Assembly (NCBI RefSeq): GCF_021654135.1
Contig: NZ_JAKGSD010000015.1
Span: 97,160 to 161,159 of the forward strand
DNA length: 64,000 nt
Reading direction: 5' to 3'
Origin: Amycolatopsis tucumanensis
GTDB taxonomy: Bacteria; Actinomycetota; Actinomycetes; Mycobacteriales; Pseudonocardiaceae
Both the position numbers and the translations under genes were made by a program. The notes under the pieces are model-generated. The model saw nothing but the letters and a program-made list of their open reading frames with translations, made no database searches and was not told where the DNA came from. This document shows, piece by piece, positions 50,138-58,789 of the stretch (positions are counted from its first letter, which is position 1; every line of letters starts with the position of its first letter).

Positions 50138-51183
50138 CCCTGGACACCGCCCTCACGCGGCTGGTCGGGGTGCGGCACCCGGTCGTGCAGACCGGAATGG
50201 GCTGGGTCGCGGGCCCCCGCCTCGTCTCCGCCACCGCCGAAGCCGGCGGACTCGGCATCCTCGCCTCGGCCACCATGACCTACCCGGAACTGGAAGCCGC
50301 GATCGCGGAGGTCAAGCAGCGCACCGACCGGCCCTTCGGCGTGAACCTCCGTGCCGACGCCACCGACGCCGGCGACCGGGTCGACCTGCTCATCCGCGAG
50401 GGCGTGCGCGTCGCCTCCTTTGCGCTGGCGCCGCGCAAGGAGATGATCGCCAAACTCCGCGATCACGGCATCGTGGTGATCCCCTCCATCGGAGCGGCCC
50501 GGCACGCCGAGAAGGTCGCGGCGTGGGGGGCGGATGCCGTGATCGTGCAGGGCGGTGAGGGTGGCGGGCACACCGGGGGAGTGGCCACGACCCTGCTGCT
50601 GCCCTCGGTCCTCGACGCTGTTGACATTCCGGTGGTCGCGGCGGGTGGCTTCTTCGACGGACGCGGACTCGCCGCCGCACTCGCCTACGGCGCCGCGGGT
50701 GTCGCGATGGGCACGCGGTTCCTGCTGAGCAAGGAAAGCACCGTGCCGGAGGAGGTCAAGCGGGTCTACCTCGCGCAGAACCTCACCGGCACCGTCGTGA
50801 CACGGCGCGTCGACGGGCTGCCGCACCGCGTGTTGCGCACCGAGCTGGTCGAGAAGCTGGAAGACACCGGCCGGGTCCGGGGCACACTGCAGGCGGCCCG
50901 CAACGCCCTGCGCTTCCGCAAGCTCACCGGCCTCTCGCTGCCCGCCATGATCCGCGAGGGCCTGGCGATGAAACACGGCAACGAGATGACGTGGAGCCAG
51001 ATCATCATGGCCGCCAACACCCCGATGCTGCTGCGCGCCGGCCTGGTCGAAGGCCGCACCGACGCGGGCGTCCTCGCCTCCGGCCAAGTCGTCGGCATGA
51101 TCGACGACCTGCCGACGGTGGCCGACATCATCGACACCACCGTCACGCAGGCCAAGGAGATACTTCAGCGGCTGGGTGGTTGA
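50134..51183 (+). CDS. ipdC: IpdC, nitronate monooxygenase-like flavoprotein
   Basis: A 349-residue FMN TIM-barrel protein of the NPD/2-nitropropane dioxygenase family: RHPVVQTGMGWVAGPRLVSA, GGEGGGHTGGVATTLLLPSV and AAALAYGAAGVAMGTRFLL. IpdC is required for processing of 5-hydroxy-HIC-CoA in the HIP pathway. It is the last gene of this rightward operon and ends in front of a strong hairpin. Confidence 0.86.
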   Translation: MTLDTALTRLVGVRHPVVQTGMGWVAGPRLVSATAEAGGLGILASATMTYPELEAAIAEVKQRTDRPFGVNLRADATDAGDRVDLLIREGVRVASFALAPRKEMIAKLRDHGIVVIPSIGAARHAEKVAAWGADAVIVQGGEGGGHTGGVATTLLLPSVLDAVDIPVVAAGGFFDGRGLAAALAYGAAGVAMGTRFLLSKESTVPEEVKRVYLAQNLTGTVVTRRVDGLPHRVLRTELVEKLEDTGRVRGTLQAARNALRFRKLTGLSLPAMIREGLAMKHGNEMTWSQIIMAANTPMLLRAGLVEGRTDAGVLASGQVVGMIDDLPTVADIIDTTVTQAKEILQRLGG

Positions 51184-51206
51184 GGGGAGGCGCGGTGCGC
51201 CTCCCC
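51184..51206. terminator. Hairpin terminator between ipdC and fadA6
   Basis: A perfect 10-bp stem GGGGAGGCGC/GCGCCTCCCC with a GGT loop starts right after the ipdC stop and 7 bp beyond the convergent fadA6 stop. It can end both transcripts. Confidence 0.7.
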
Positions 51207-51212
51207 GTCCGG

Positions 51213-52364
51213 TCACAACCGTTCGATGATCGTCACGTTCGCGGTTCCGCCGCCTTCGCACATGGTTTGCAGGCCGTAGCGGCCGTTGCGGCGCTCCAGC
51301 TCGTGCAGGAGGGTGGCCAGCAGCTTCGTGCCGGTCGCGCCGATCGGGTGGCCGAGGGCGATGCCGCCGCCGTTGACGTTGACGCGGTCGGGGTCGGCGC
51401 CGGTTTCGTCGAGCCAGGCCAGGACCACGCTGGCGAAGGCCTCGTTCACTTCGAAGAGGTCGATGTCGTCCACGGTGAGCCCGGCCTTGCGGAGGGCGTG
51501 GGCGGTGGCGGGGATGGGTCCGGTGAGCATCCAGACGGGATCCGCGGCGCGCACGGAGATGTGGTGGATGCGGGCGCGGGGAGTGAGCCCGTGTTCTTGC
51601 ACGAACTTTTCGGAGGCGAGCAACGCGGCGCTGGCGCCGTCGGAGATCTGGCTCGCCACTGCCGCGGTGAGCCGGGAGCCTTCGGAGAGTGGCTTGAGTC
51701 CCTGCATGCGTTCGAGGCTGGTGTCCCGGCGCGGGCCCTCGTCCACCGAGAAGCCGTCCACGGCGGCGATCTCCGCGGCGAACCGTCCGGAGTCGATGGC
51801 CTCGATCGCGCGCTGATGACTGCGCAGCGCATAGGCTTCCATGGCTTCGCGGGTGATGTCCCAGTGTTCGGCGATCATGTCGGCGGAGCGGAACTGCGAC
51901 ACCTCGACGCTGCCGTAGCGCTCCTGCCAGCCCTTGGAGCCGGAGAACGGGTCGTCGAAACCGTACTCCCGCCCGGCGAGCATCGCGGCGCTGATCGGGA
52001 TGCGGCTCATGTTCTGCACCCCGCCGGCCACCACCAAGTCCTGCGTCCCGGACAGCACCGCCTGCGCGGCGAAATGCACGGCCTGCTGGCTGGACCCGCA
52101 CTGCCGGTCCACGGTCACCCCCGGCACGTGGTCCGGGAACCCCGCCGCGAGCCACGCCGTGCGGGCGATGTTGCCGGATTGGGGTCCGAGGGTGTCGGTG
52201 CAGCCGAGGATCACGTCGTCGACCAGGTGCGGGTCCACCCCGGCCCGGGAAACCACCGCCCGGATGGTGTGCGCGGCCAGGTCGGCGGAGTGCCACCCGG
52301 ACAACGCGCCGCCACGCCTGCCGACGGGGGTGCGCACCGCGTCGAGGAGAAAGGCTTCAGGCAC
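51213..52364 (-). CDS. fadA6: Acetyl-CoA acetyltransferase FadA6
   Basis: A 383-residue thiolase. The nucleophile cysteine lies in VDRQCGSSQQAVHFAA, the His motif is GGIALGHPIGATGTKLLATL and the second Cys is in MCEGGGTANVTI. FadA6 is assigned to thiolysis of the methyl-dioxodecanedioyl-CoA intermediates after ring opening. It lies 9 bp after ipdF in a leftward operon headed by fadE30. Confidence 0.87.
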   Translation of the reverse strand: MPEAFLLDAVRTPVGRRGGALSGWHSADLAAHTIRAVVSRAGVDPHLVDDVILGCTDTLGPQSGNIARTAWLAAGFPDHVPGVTVDRQCGSSQQAVHFAAQAVLSGTQDLVVAGGVQNMSRIPISAAMLAGREYGFDDPFSGSKGWQERYGSVEVSQFRSADMIAEHWDITREAMEAYALRSHQRAIEAIDSGRFAAEIAAVDGFSVDEGPRRDTSLERMQGLKPLSEGSRLTAAVASQISDGASAALLASEKFVQEHGLTPRARIHHISVRAADPVWMLTGPIPATAHALRKAGLTVDDIDLFEVNEAFASVVLAWLDETGADPDRVNVNGGGIALGHPIGATGTKLLATLLHELERRNGRYGLQTMCEGGGTANVTIIERL

Positions 52365-52373
52365 AACGACTCC

Positions 52374-53144
52374 CTAGGGGTGCTGGCTGGACACGGACAC
52401 GACTTCACCGGTCATGTAGCTGGCGTAGTCGCTGGCGAGGAACACCATCACGTTGGCGACCTCCCACGGCTCCGCCGCCCGCCCGAAGGCTTCCCGGCCC
52501 TGCAACTCCTGCAGCAGTTCGTCGCTGGTGACCTTCGCCAGGAACGGGTGCATCGCCAAACTCGGCGCTACCGCGTTGATCCGCACGCCGTGCTCGGCGG
52601 CGTCCAGCGCGGAACACCGGGTCAACGCCATCACCCCGGCTTTCGCGGCGGCGTAGTGGGCCTGCCCGGCCTGCGCCCGCCACCCGATCACCGACGCGTT
52701 GTTGACGATCGCCCCGCCACCGCCCTGCTCGACGAACTGCCGCAGCACGGCGCGGGTGCAGCGGAATGTGCCGGTCAGCGTGATGTCGAGGACCCGGGAC
52801 CATTCCTCGTCGGTCATCTCCAGCACCGAGCGGGTCCCGCCGAGGCCGGCGTTGTTGATCATCACGTCGATGCGGCCGAACTGCTCCACCGCCCCGGCGG
52901 TCAACCCCTGGACCTGGTCTTCAAGAGTGACGTCGCAGGTGATCGCGTGGACCTTGCCCAGCTCCGCCAGCTCGGCGGCCTTCTCCGCCAGGCGGCGTTC
53001 GTGCCAGTCGCTGATCACCACGTTGGCGCCTTCTTCCAGGCAGCGTTTCGCCACCGCGGAGCCGATGCCGGTGCCCGCGGCGGCGGTCACCACCACGACC
53101 TTGTCCTCCAGCAGGTGGTGTCCGGGCGGGTAGTGGGGGATCAC
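52374..53144 (-). CDS. ipdF: IpdF, SDR dehydrogenase of 5-hydroxy-HIP-CoA
   Basis: A 256-residue SDR. It starts MIPHYPPGHHLLEDKVVVVT, has VTAAAGTGIGSAVAKRCLEE, MINNAGLGGTRSVLE and the active-site stretch YAAAKAGVMALTRCSA. The N-terminal extension and its position beside fadE30 match IpdF (Rv3559c). The GTG start overlaps the fadE30 stop as GTGA, and AAGGAGG lies upstream. Confidence 0.84.
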   Translation of the reverse strand: MIPHYPPGHHLLEDKVVVVTAAAGTGIGSAVAKRCLEEGANVVISDWHERRLAEKAAELAELGKVHAITCDVTLEDQVQGLTAGAVEQFGRIDVMINNAGLGGTRSVLEMTDEEWSRVLDITLTGTFRCTRAVLRQFVEQGGGGAIVNNASVIGWRAQAGQAHYAAAKAGVMALTRCSALDAAEHGVRINAVAPSLAMHPFLAKVTSDELLQELQGREAFGRAAEPWEVANVMVFLASDYASYMTGEVVSVSSQHP

Positions 53145-54280
53145 CGGGCCTCCTTGGGCAGGCCGAGCACCCGCTCGGCGATGATGTTGCGTTCGATCTC
53201 GTCCGAGCCCCCGTAGATGGTGTCGGCGCGGGTGAACAGGAACAGCCGCTGCCACTCGTCCAGCTCGCCCTCGGCGACCAGCGACCGCGCCCCCCGCGCC
53301 CGCACCGCGAGTTCGCCGAGGCGGCGGTGCCACTGCGCCCACATCAGCTTGCCGACCGCGACCTCCGGCCCCGCCGCCTGACCCAGCGTCCGCAACGCGT
53401 GCGCCCGCAGCACCCGCAGGCCCATCCGGGCGCGCTCCAGATCGGCGCGCAGCAGCGGATCCTCCCAGGTCCCGAGCCGCTTGGCCTCCGCCTCGATACC
53501 GTCCAGCTCGCGGCGGAACCCGATCTGCTGGCCCAGCGTCGACACGCCGCGTTCGGAGCCGAGGGTGGCCATCGCGATCCGCCACCCCTCACCCGGCTCG
53601 CCGACCACCATGCCAGCCGGGGTGCGGGCGTCGTCGAAGAACACCTCGTTGAACTCCGAGGTCCCGGTCAGCTGCTGGATCGGCCGCACCGTCACCCCCG
53701 CCTGCCGCAACGGCACCAGCAGATACGACAACCCCCGGTGGCGCTGCGACCCCCGCTCGGTGCGGGCCAGCACGAAACACCAGTCCGCCACATGCGCCAG
53801 CGACGTCCAGATCTTCTGCCCGTTGACCACCCACTCGCCGTCCCGCAGCTCCGCCGAGGTGGACACCGCCGCCAGATCCGACCCGGCCCCGGGCTCGGAG
53901 TAGCCCTGGCACCACAGCTCCTCCACCGCCACGATCTTCGGCAGGAACCGCGTCTGCTGCTCCGGCGTGCCGAACGCGATCAACGTCGGCCCCAGCAACT
54001 GCTCCCCGATGTGGTTGACCCGCGCCGGCGCCCCCGACGCCGCGTACTCCTCGTGAAAGGCGACCTGCTCCTCCAGCGACAACCCACGCCCACCGAACTC
54101 GCTCGGCCAGCCCACGCAGGTCCACCCCGCCGCCGCCAGGTGCCGCTCCCACGCCAGCCGCAGGTCGAACGCCTCGTGCTCCCGCCCCGGCCCGCCCAGC
54201 CCACGCAGCGCCGCGAACTCACCGGTCAGGTTGTCCGCCAGCCAGTCCGCGACCTCACGACGGAACCGCGTCAGCTCCAA
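53141..54280 (-). CDS. fadE30: Acyl-CoA dehydrogenase FadE30
   Basis: A 379-residue acyl-CoA dehydrogenase with CQGYSEPGAGSDLAAVSTSA, NGQKIWTSLAHVADWCFVLA and the C-terminal GGSDEIERNIIAERVLGLP. FadE30 dehydrogenates the HIP-CoA side chain thioester early in the pathway. A TTG at 54278-54280 is chosen since AAGGAGG precedes it by 5 bases. Divergent from fadD3 with a KstR-type palindrome between. Confidence 0.87.
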   Translation of the reverse strand: MELTRFRREVADWLADNLTGEFAALRGLGGPGREHEAFDLRLAWERHLAAAGWTCVGWPSEFGGRGLSLEEQVAFHEEYAASGAPARVNHIGEQLLGPTLIAFGTPEQQTRFLPKIVAVEELWCQGYSEPGAGSDLAAVSTSAELRDGEWVVNGQKIWTSLAHVADWCFVLARTERGSQRHRGLSYLLVPLRQAGVTVRPIQQLTGTSEFNEVFFDDARTPAGMVVGEPGEGWRIAMATLGSERGVSTLGQQIGFRRELDGIEAEAKRLGTWEDPLLRADLERARMGLRVLRAHALRTLGQAAGPEVAVGKLMWAQWHRRLGELAVRARGARSLVAEGELDEWQRLFLFTRADTIYGGSDEIERNIIAERVLGLPKEAR

Positions 54281-54324
54281 CGCACGCCTCCTTGCTGCCC
54301 GGCCCACCGGGCACCTAGGGTAAT

Positions 54325-54339
54325 GAGAACACGTTCTAG
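54325..54339. promoter_or_regulatory. KstR-type palindrome between fadE30 and fadD3
   Basis: GAGAACACGTTCTAG differs at one base from the site at 46149-46163 and fits TnnAACnnGTTnnA but for the first base. Its central position in an 83-bp divergent gap allows one dimer pair to control both operons. Confidence 0.65.
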
Positions 54340-54363
54340 TTTCCCGGTCCAGGGGAGGGTGCG

Positions 54364-55872
54364 GTGGGGCAGACCACGATCCCGGCCGTCGTCCGTGACG
54401 CCGCGGCGAAGTTCGGCTCGTCCGAGGCGCTGGTCGACGGTGGCGTCCGGCTTGATTTCCGGCAACTCCTGGAACGTGTTCAGGTCGTAGCCGGGGCGTT
54501 CGCGGCGCGCGGGATCCAGCCCGGCGACCGCGTCGCGATCAACCTGCCGAATACGTACCACTGGGTCCTGTCGGCGCTCGGCGCGCTGTACGCGGGCGCG
54601 GTCCTGGTGCCGGTCAACACCCGGTTCACCGCCGCCGAGACGGTGGACCTGCTGGTCCGCAGCCGCGCCAAGGCGCTCGTCGTCGCGGCGGACTTCCTCG
54701 GCGCCGACCGGCACGCCGCGATCAAGGCGACCGGCGCCGCGCTGCCCGACCTGGGCACCGTCGTCCGCGTCCCGCTCGAACAACCGCATCGCCCCGTCGA
54801 GGGCACCCTCGGCTGGGACGAGTTCCTCGCCGCTCGCGTGCCCGCGGCCGAGGTCGAGGCGCGCGCGGACGCCGTCCGGCCCGACGACGTCAGCGACATC
54901 CTGTTCACCTCCGGCACCACCGGCCGCTCGAAGGGGGTGCTGTCGGCGCACCGGCAGGTGGTCGACGTGGCGGCCGCGTGGGCGGAGTGCGGCCGGGTCA
55001 CCGCCGACGACCGGTACCTGGTGATCAACCCGTTCTTCCACAGCTTCGGCTACAAGGCCGGGATCGTGGTCGCCCTGCTGACCGGGGCCACGATCGTGCC
55101 GCAGGCGGTGTTCGACGTGCGGTCGACCCTGGCGACGATCCGCCGCGAGCGCATCTCCGTGCTGCCCGGCGCGCCGACGATCTTCCAGTCGCTGCTCCAG
55201 GAAACGAACCGCGGGGACACCTCGTCGCTGCGCCTGGCGGTCACCGGCGCGGCGACCGTGCCCGCCTCGCTGGTCCGGCGCATGCGGGCTGAGCTGGGGT
55301 TCGACACGGTGTTGACCGCGTACGGGCTCACCGAGGCGGTCGTGGTGACGATGTGCCGCCCCGGCGACGACGCGGAGCTGGTCGCGCGCACGTCCGGCCG
55401 GGCGACCGCCGGGTTCGAGGTGGCGATCCGCGGTTCCGAGGTCGTCGTCCGCGGGCCCAACGTGATGCTCGGCTACCTCGACGACCCGGAGGCGACCGCG
55501 CAGGCGATCGACGAGCAGGGCTGGCTGCACACCGGCGACGTCGGCGAACTCGACGACGCGGGCTACCTGACCCTCACCGGGCGGCTCAAGGACATGTACA
55601 TCTGCGGCGGGTTCAACGTCTACCCGGCGGAGGTCGAGCACGCCCTGACCGAACTGGACGGCGTGCGCGACGTCGCCGTCGTCGGGGTGCCAGACGAGCG
55701 CATGGGCGAGGTCGGCAAGGCGTTCGTCGTCGGCGCCGGGCTGACGGCGGAGCAGGTGATCGGGTTCTGCCGGGAGCGGCTGGCCAACTACAAGGTCCCG
55801 CGGCTCGTCGACTTCGTGGACGAGCTGCCCCGCAACGCTTCCGGCAAGGTGCTGAAGCGGCAGCTGAGGTGA
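54364..55872 (+). CDS. fadD3: HIP-CoA ligase FadD3
   Basis: A 502-residue AMP-dependent acyl-CoA synthetase with the phosphate loop ILFTSGTTGRSKGVLSAHRQ, the adenylate motif AYGLTEAVVVTM and the hinge GRLKDMYICGGFNVYPAEVE, ending with the catalytic lysine in PRNASGKVLKRQLR. FadD3 activates the bicyclic acid HIP to HIP-CoA, the entry reaction. GTG at 54364. Confidence 0.88.
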   Translation: MGQTTIPAVVRDAAAKFGSSEALVDGGVRLDFRQLLERVQVVAGAFAARGIQPGDRVAINLPNTYHWVLSALGALYAGAVLVPVNTRFTAAETVDLLVRSRAKALVVAADFLGADRHAAIKATGAALPDLGTVVRVPLEQPHRPVEGTLGWDEFLAARVPAAEVEARADAVRPDDVSDILFTSGTTGRSKGVLSAHRQVVDVAAAWAECGRVTADDRYLVINPFFHSFGYKAGIVVALLTGATIVPQAVFDVRSTLATIRRERISVLPGAPTIFQSLLQETNRGDTSSLRLAVTGAATVPASLVRRMRAELGFDTVLTAYGLTEAVVVTMCRPGDDAELVARTSGRATAGFEVAIRGSEVVVRGPNVMLGYLDDPEATAQAIDEQGWLHTGDVGELDDAGYLTLTGRLKDMYICGGFNVYPAEVEHALTELDGVRDVAVVGVPDERMGEVGKAFVVGAGLTAEQVIGFCRERLANYKVPRLVDFVDELPRNASGKVLKRQLR

Positions 55873-55881
55873 GGAGAACGC

Positions 55882-56724
55882 ATGACCGAGGACGTCGTCC
55901 GCTACGAGCGCCGGGGCGCGGTGGCGCTGGTGACGATGAACCGCCCCGAGTACCGCAACGCGCAAAACTCGGCGATGACCTACGCGCTGGACGACGCGTT
56001 CACTCGCGCGGTGGACGACGCCGAGGTGAAGGTGATCGTGCTGGCGGGGGAGGGCAAGCACTTCTCGGCGGGACATGACATCGGCACGCCCGGGCGGGAT
56101 GTGGACCAGAGTTTCGAGCGGCGGGCGGTGGTGTGGTGGGACCACACGACGCGTGAGGGCGGGGATCAGCGGTTCGCCCGGGAGTCCGAGGTGTACCTGG
56201 GGATGTGCCGGCGGTGGCGGGAGATCCCGAAACCGATGATCGCGTCGGTGCAGGGGGCGTGCATCGCGGGCGGGCTGATGCTGGCCTGGGTCTGCGACCT
56301 CATCGTGGCTTCCGACGACGCGTTCTTCGCTGATCCGGTGGTGCGCATGGGCATTCCGGGGGTGGAGTACTTCGCGCACCCCTGGGTGCTGGGTCCGCGG
56401 GCGGCGAAGGAGGTCCTGTTCACCGGCGAGCGGTTCAGCGTGCAGCAGGCCAAGGAGTGGGGCATGGTCAACCGGGTCGTGCCGCGCGCCGAGCTCGAAG
56501 CGCGCACTTTCGAGCTGGCGGAGACGATCGGGCGGATGCCGCAGTTCGGGCTGGCGCTGGCGAAGAAGGCGGTCAACCAGGCCGAGGACCTGATGGGTTT
56601 GCGGTCCGGAATGGACTCGGTGTTCGGGCTGCACCACTTCGCGCACGCCCACAACGCCGAAACCTCCACCGATTCCCTCGGTGGGCAGGACGCGCGGTCG
56701 ATGCGGGACGGGGCGCAGCGCTGA
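55882..56724 (+). CDS. Enoyl-CoA hydratase/isomerase family protein
   Basis: A 280-residue crotonase with TMNRPEYRNAQNSAMTYALD, the oxyanion GEGKHFSAGHDIG and the second site VQGACIAGGLMLAWVCDLIV. It lies between fadD3 and fadE31, where the mycobacterial HIP cluster has no crotonase gene, so the role is unclear. It could act on a ring intermediate or in propionate or side-chain breakdown. One base overlap with fadE31 shows it belongs to this operon. Confidence 0.83.
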   Translation: MTEDVVRYERRGAVALVTMNRPEYRNAQNSAMTYALDDAFTRAVDDAEVKVIVLAGEGKHFSAGHDIGTPGRDVDQSFERRAVVWWDHTTREGGDQRFARESEVYLGMCRRWREIPKPMIASVQGACIAGGLMLAWVCDLIVASDDAFFADPVVRMGIPGVEYFAHPWVLGPRAAKEVLFTGERFSVQQAKEWGMVNRVVPRAELEARTFELAETIGRMPQFGLALAKKAVNQAEDLMGLRSGMDSVFGLHHFAHAHNAETSTDSLGGQDARSMRDGAQR

Positions 56725-57854
56725 TGGACCTCGACATCGATGCCGAGTCGGCGGCGTTCCGCCACGAGGTGCGGGAATGGCTGGCGGCACACGTGCCCAG
56801 GCTGCCGTCCATGGACACCGCGGAGGGCTTCGCGGCGCACCGCGAGTGGGAGGCGCAGCTGGGCGACGCCCGGTTGTCGGTCGTGTCGTGGCCGCGCGAG
56901 TACGGCGGGCGGGACGCGTCGCTGTTGCAGTGGGTGCTGTTCGAGGAGGAGTACTACGCCGCGAGCGCACCCGGGCGCGTCAGCCAGAACGGGATCTTCA
57001 TGCTGGGCCCGACCTTGTTCGCCCACGGGACCCAGGAGCAGCGGGAGCGGATCCTGCCCGCGATGGCCCGCGGTGAGCAGGTGTGGGCGCAGGCCTGGTC
57101 CGAACCCGAAGCCGGCAGCGACATCGCCGCGTTGCGCAGCAGCGCGGTCCGCACCGAGGGCGGGTGGTTGCTGTCCGGGCAGAAAACCTGGTCCTCCCGC
57201 GCGGCCTTCGCCGACCGCGCGTTCGGGCTGTTCCGCACCGACCCCCGCGGGCGGCGGCACCGCGGACTGACCTATTTCATGTTCGACCTGCGCGCCGAGG
57301 GCGTGACCGTGCGGCCGATCCCGCAACTGGACGGGGAGCCGGGGTTCGCCGAGATCTTCCTGGACCACGTGTTCGTGCCCGATGCCGACGTGATCGGCGA
57401 ACCGGGCCAGGGGTGGCGGGTGGCGATGACCACCGCCAACAACGAACGCGGCCTGTCGCTGCGCAGCCCCGGCCGCTTCCTCGCCGCCGCGAACCGGCTC
57501 GTGGACCTGTGGCGCTCGACCGGGGAACCGGCCGCGTCGCGGGACCGGGTGGCCGACGCGTGGATCGGGGCGCGCGCCTACCAGCTCTACACCTTCGGCA
57601 CCGTCTCCCGGCTGGCCGAGGGCGGCGAGCTCGGACCGGAATCCAGCGTCAACAAGCTGTTCTGGTCCCACCTCGACCTCGACCTGCACGACACCGCCCT
57701 GGACATCCTCGGTCCCGCGGCCGAAACCGACCAGGCCTGGGTGGACGGGTACCTGTTCTCCCTGGCCGGCCCGATCTACGGCGGCACCGACCAGATTCAG
57801 CGCAACACCATCGCCGAACGACTCCTGGGACTGCCGAAGGAGGCCCGCCGATGA
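56724..57854 (+). CDS. fadE31: Acyl-CoA dehydrogenase FadE31
   Basis: A 376-residue acyl-CoA dehydrogenase with AWSEPEAGSDIAALRSSAV, GQKTWSSRAAFADRAFGLFR, IPQLDGEPGFAEIFLDHVFV and GGTDQIQRNTIAERLLGLP. The gene order fadD3-(crotonase)-fadE31-fadE32-fadE33 matches the HIP operon. It acts late in breakdown of the ring-opened CoA thioester; the exact substrate is not assigned here. Overlaps both neighbours. Confidence 0.85.
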   Translation: MDLDIDAESAAFRHEVREWLAAHVPRLPSMDTAEGFAAHREWEAQLGDARLSVVSWPREYGGRDASLLQWVLFEEEYYAASAPGRVSQNGIFMLGPTLFAHGTQEQRERILPAMARGEQVWAQAWSEPEAGSDIAALRSSAVRTEGGWLLSGQKTWSSRAAFADRAFGLFRTDPRGRRHRGLTYFMFDLRAEGVTVRPIPQLDGEPGFAEIFLDHVFVPDADVIGEPGQGWRVAMTTANNERGLSLRSPGRFLAAANRLVDLWRSTGEPAASRDRVADAWIGARAYQLYTFGTVSRLAEGGELGPESSVNKLFWSHLDLDLHDTALDILGPAAETDQAWVDGYLFSLAGPIYGGTDQIQRNTIAERLLGLPKEARR

Positions 57855-58789
57855 GATTCGCGCTGTCGGCCGAACACCGGGACTTCGCCACCAGCCTGCA
57901 CGACTACCTCGCCGGCGCCGACACCCCCGCCGCCGCCCGCGCCTGGGCACACGGGCGGCACGAACCCGGGCTCAAACTCCTGCGCGGCCTCGCCGAACTG
58001 GGCGTGCCCGCCCTGCTGATCGACGAAGCCCACGGCGGCCTCGGCGCCGGCCCCGTCGACCTGGTCGTGGCGTTCGAGGCCCTGGGTTACCACGCCGTCC
58101 CCGGACCGCTGGTGGAAACCGCCGCGGTCGCGCCCGCCGTCCCGGCCGCCCAGGCGTGGTGGCCGGCGCTGGCGTCGGGGGAGGCGTTGGCCACCGTGGT
58201 GGCGCCGCCGCAGGTGCCCCTCGCGCTGGACGCAGACATCGCGGACGTTGTCCTCGCGCTGCGCGACGGCGAAGCGCACGAGATCCGGGCGGCCCGGCCG
58301 GAGCCGGTGCGCTCGATCGACCCGGCCCGCCGGTTGTTCCGAGTGGACGGTGCGGCGGTGTCCCTGGGCCCGGTCCCGGAACGCGCCTTCGACCTGGGGG
58401 TGCTCGCGGTGGCCGCGCAGCTGCTCGGCGCCGGGCAATGGCTGCTGGACGCCTCGGTCGCCTACGCGAAGCAACGCAGCCAGTACGGCCGGCTGATCGG
58501 CGAGTACCAGGCGATCAAGCACCTGCTCGCCGACGTCGCTACCCACCTCGAACTCACCCGGCCCCTGGTGCGCGGCGCCGCCGTCACCGGCAGCCCACAG
58601 GACATCTCGGCCGCCAAGGTCAAAGCCGCCGACGCCGCCTACCTCGCCGCCCGCACCGCGCTGCAGGTCCACGGCGCCATCGGCTACACCGCCGAACACG
58701 ACCTCGGCCTGCGACTGACCAAAGTCCGTGCACTGACCGGAGCCTGGGGCGACGGCGGGTTCCACCGCGAGCGGGTGCTGGCGCGATGA
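57851..58789 (+). CDS. fadE32: Acyl-CoA dehydrogenase FadE32 (short partner subunit)
   Basis: A 312-residue member, shorter than the usual 380, without the central acyl-CoA dehydrogenase motifs of the middle domain but with AKQRSQYGRLIGEYQAIKHL and LQVHGAIGYTAEHDLGL. Steroid acyl-CoA dehydrogenases of this group act as alpha2beta2 heterotetramers; FadE32 probably pairs with an adjacent FadE subunit. It overlaps fadE31 and fadE33 by 4 bp each. Confidence 0.83.
   Translation: MRFALSAEHRDFATSLHDYLAGADTPAAARAWAHGRHEPGLKLLRGLAELGVPALLIDEAHGGLGAGPVDLVVAFEALGYHAVPGPLVETAAVAPAVPAAQAWWPALASGEALATVVAPPQVPLALDADIADVVLALRDGEAHEIRAARPEPVRSIDPARRLFRVDGAAVSLGPVPERAFDLGVLAVAAQLLGAGQWLLDASVAYAKQRSQYGRLIGEYQAIKHLLADVATHLELTRPLVRGAAVTGSPQDISAAKVKAADAAYLAARTALQVHGAIGYTAEHDLGLRLTKVRALTGAWGDGGFHRERVLAR

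Noticed and set aside
46149..54339. LexA (SOS) boxes
   Set aside because: GAACnnGTTC resembles actinobacterial SOS boxes, but both copies extend to the KstR pattern, both precede steroid genes, and no DNA repair gene is near.
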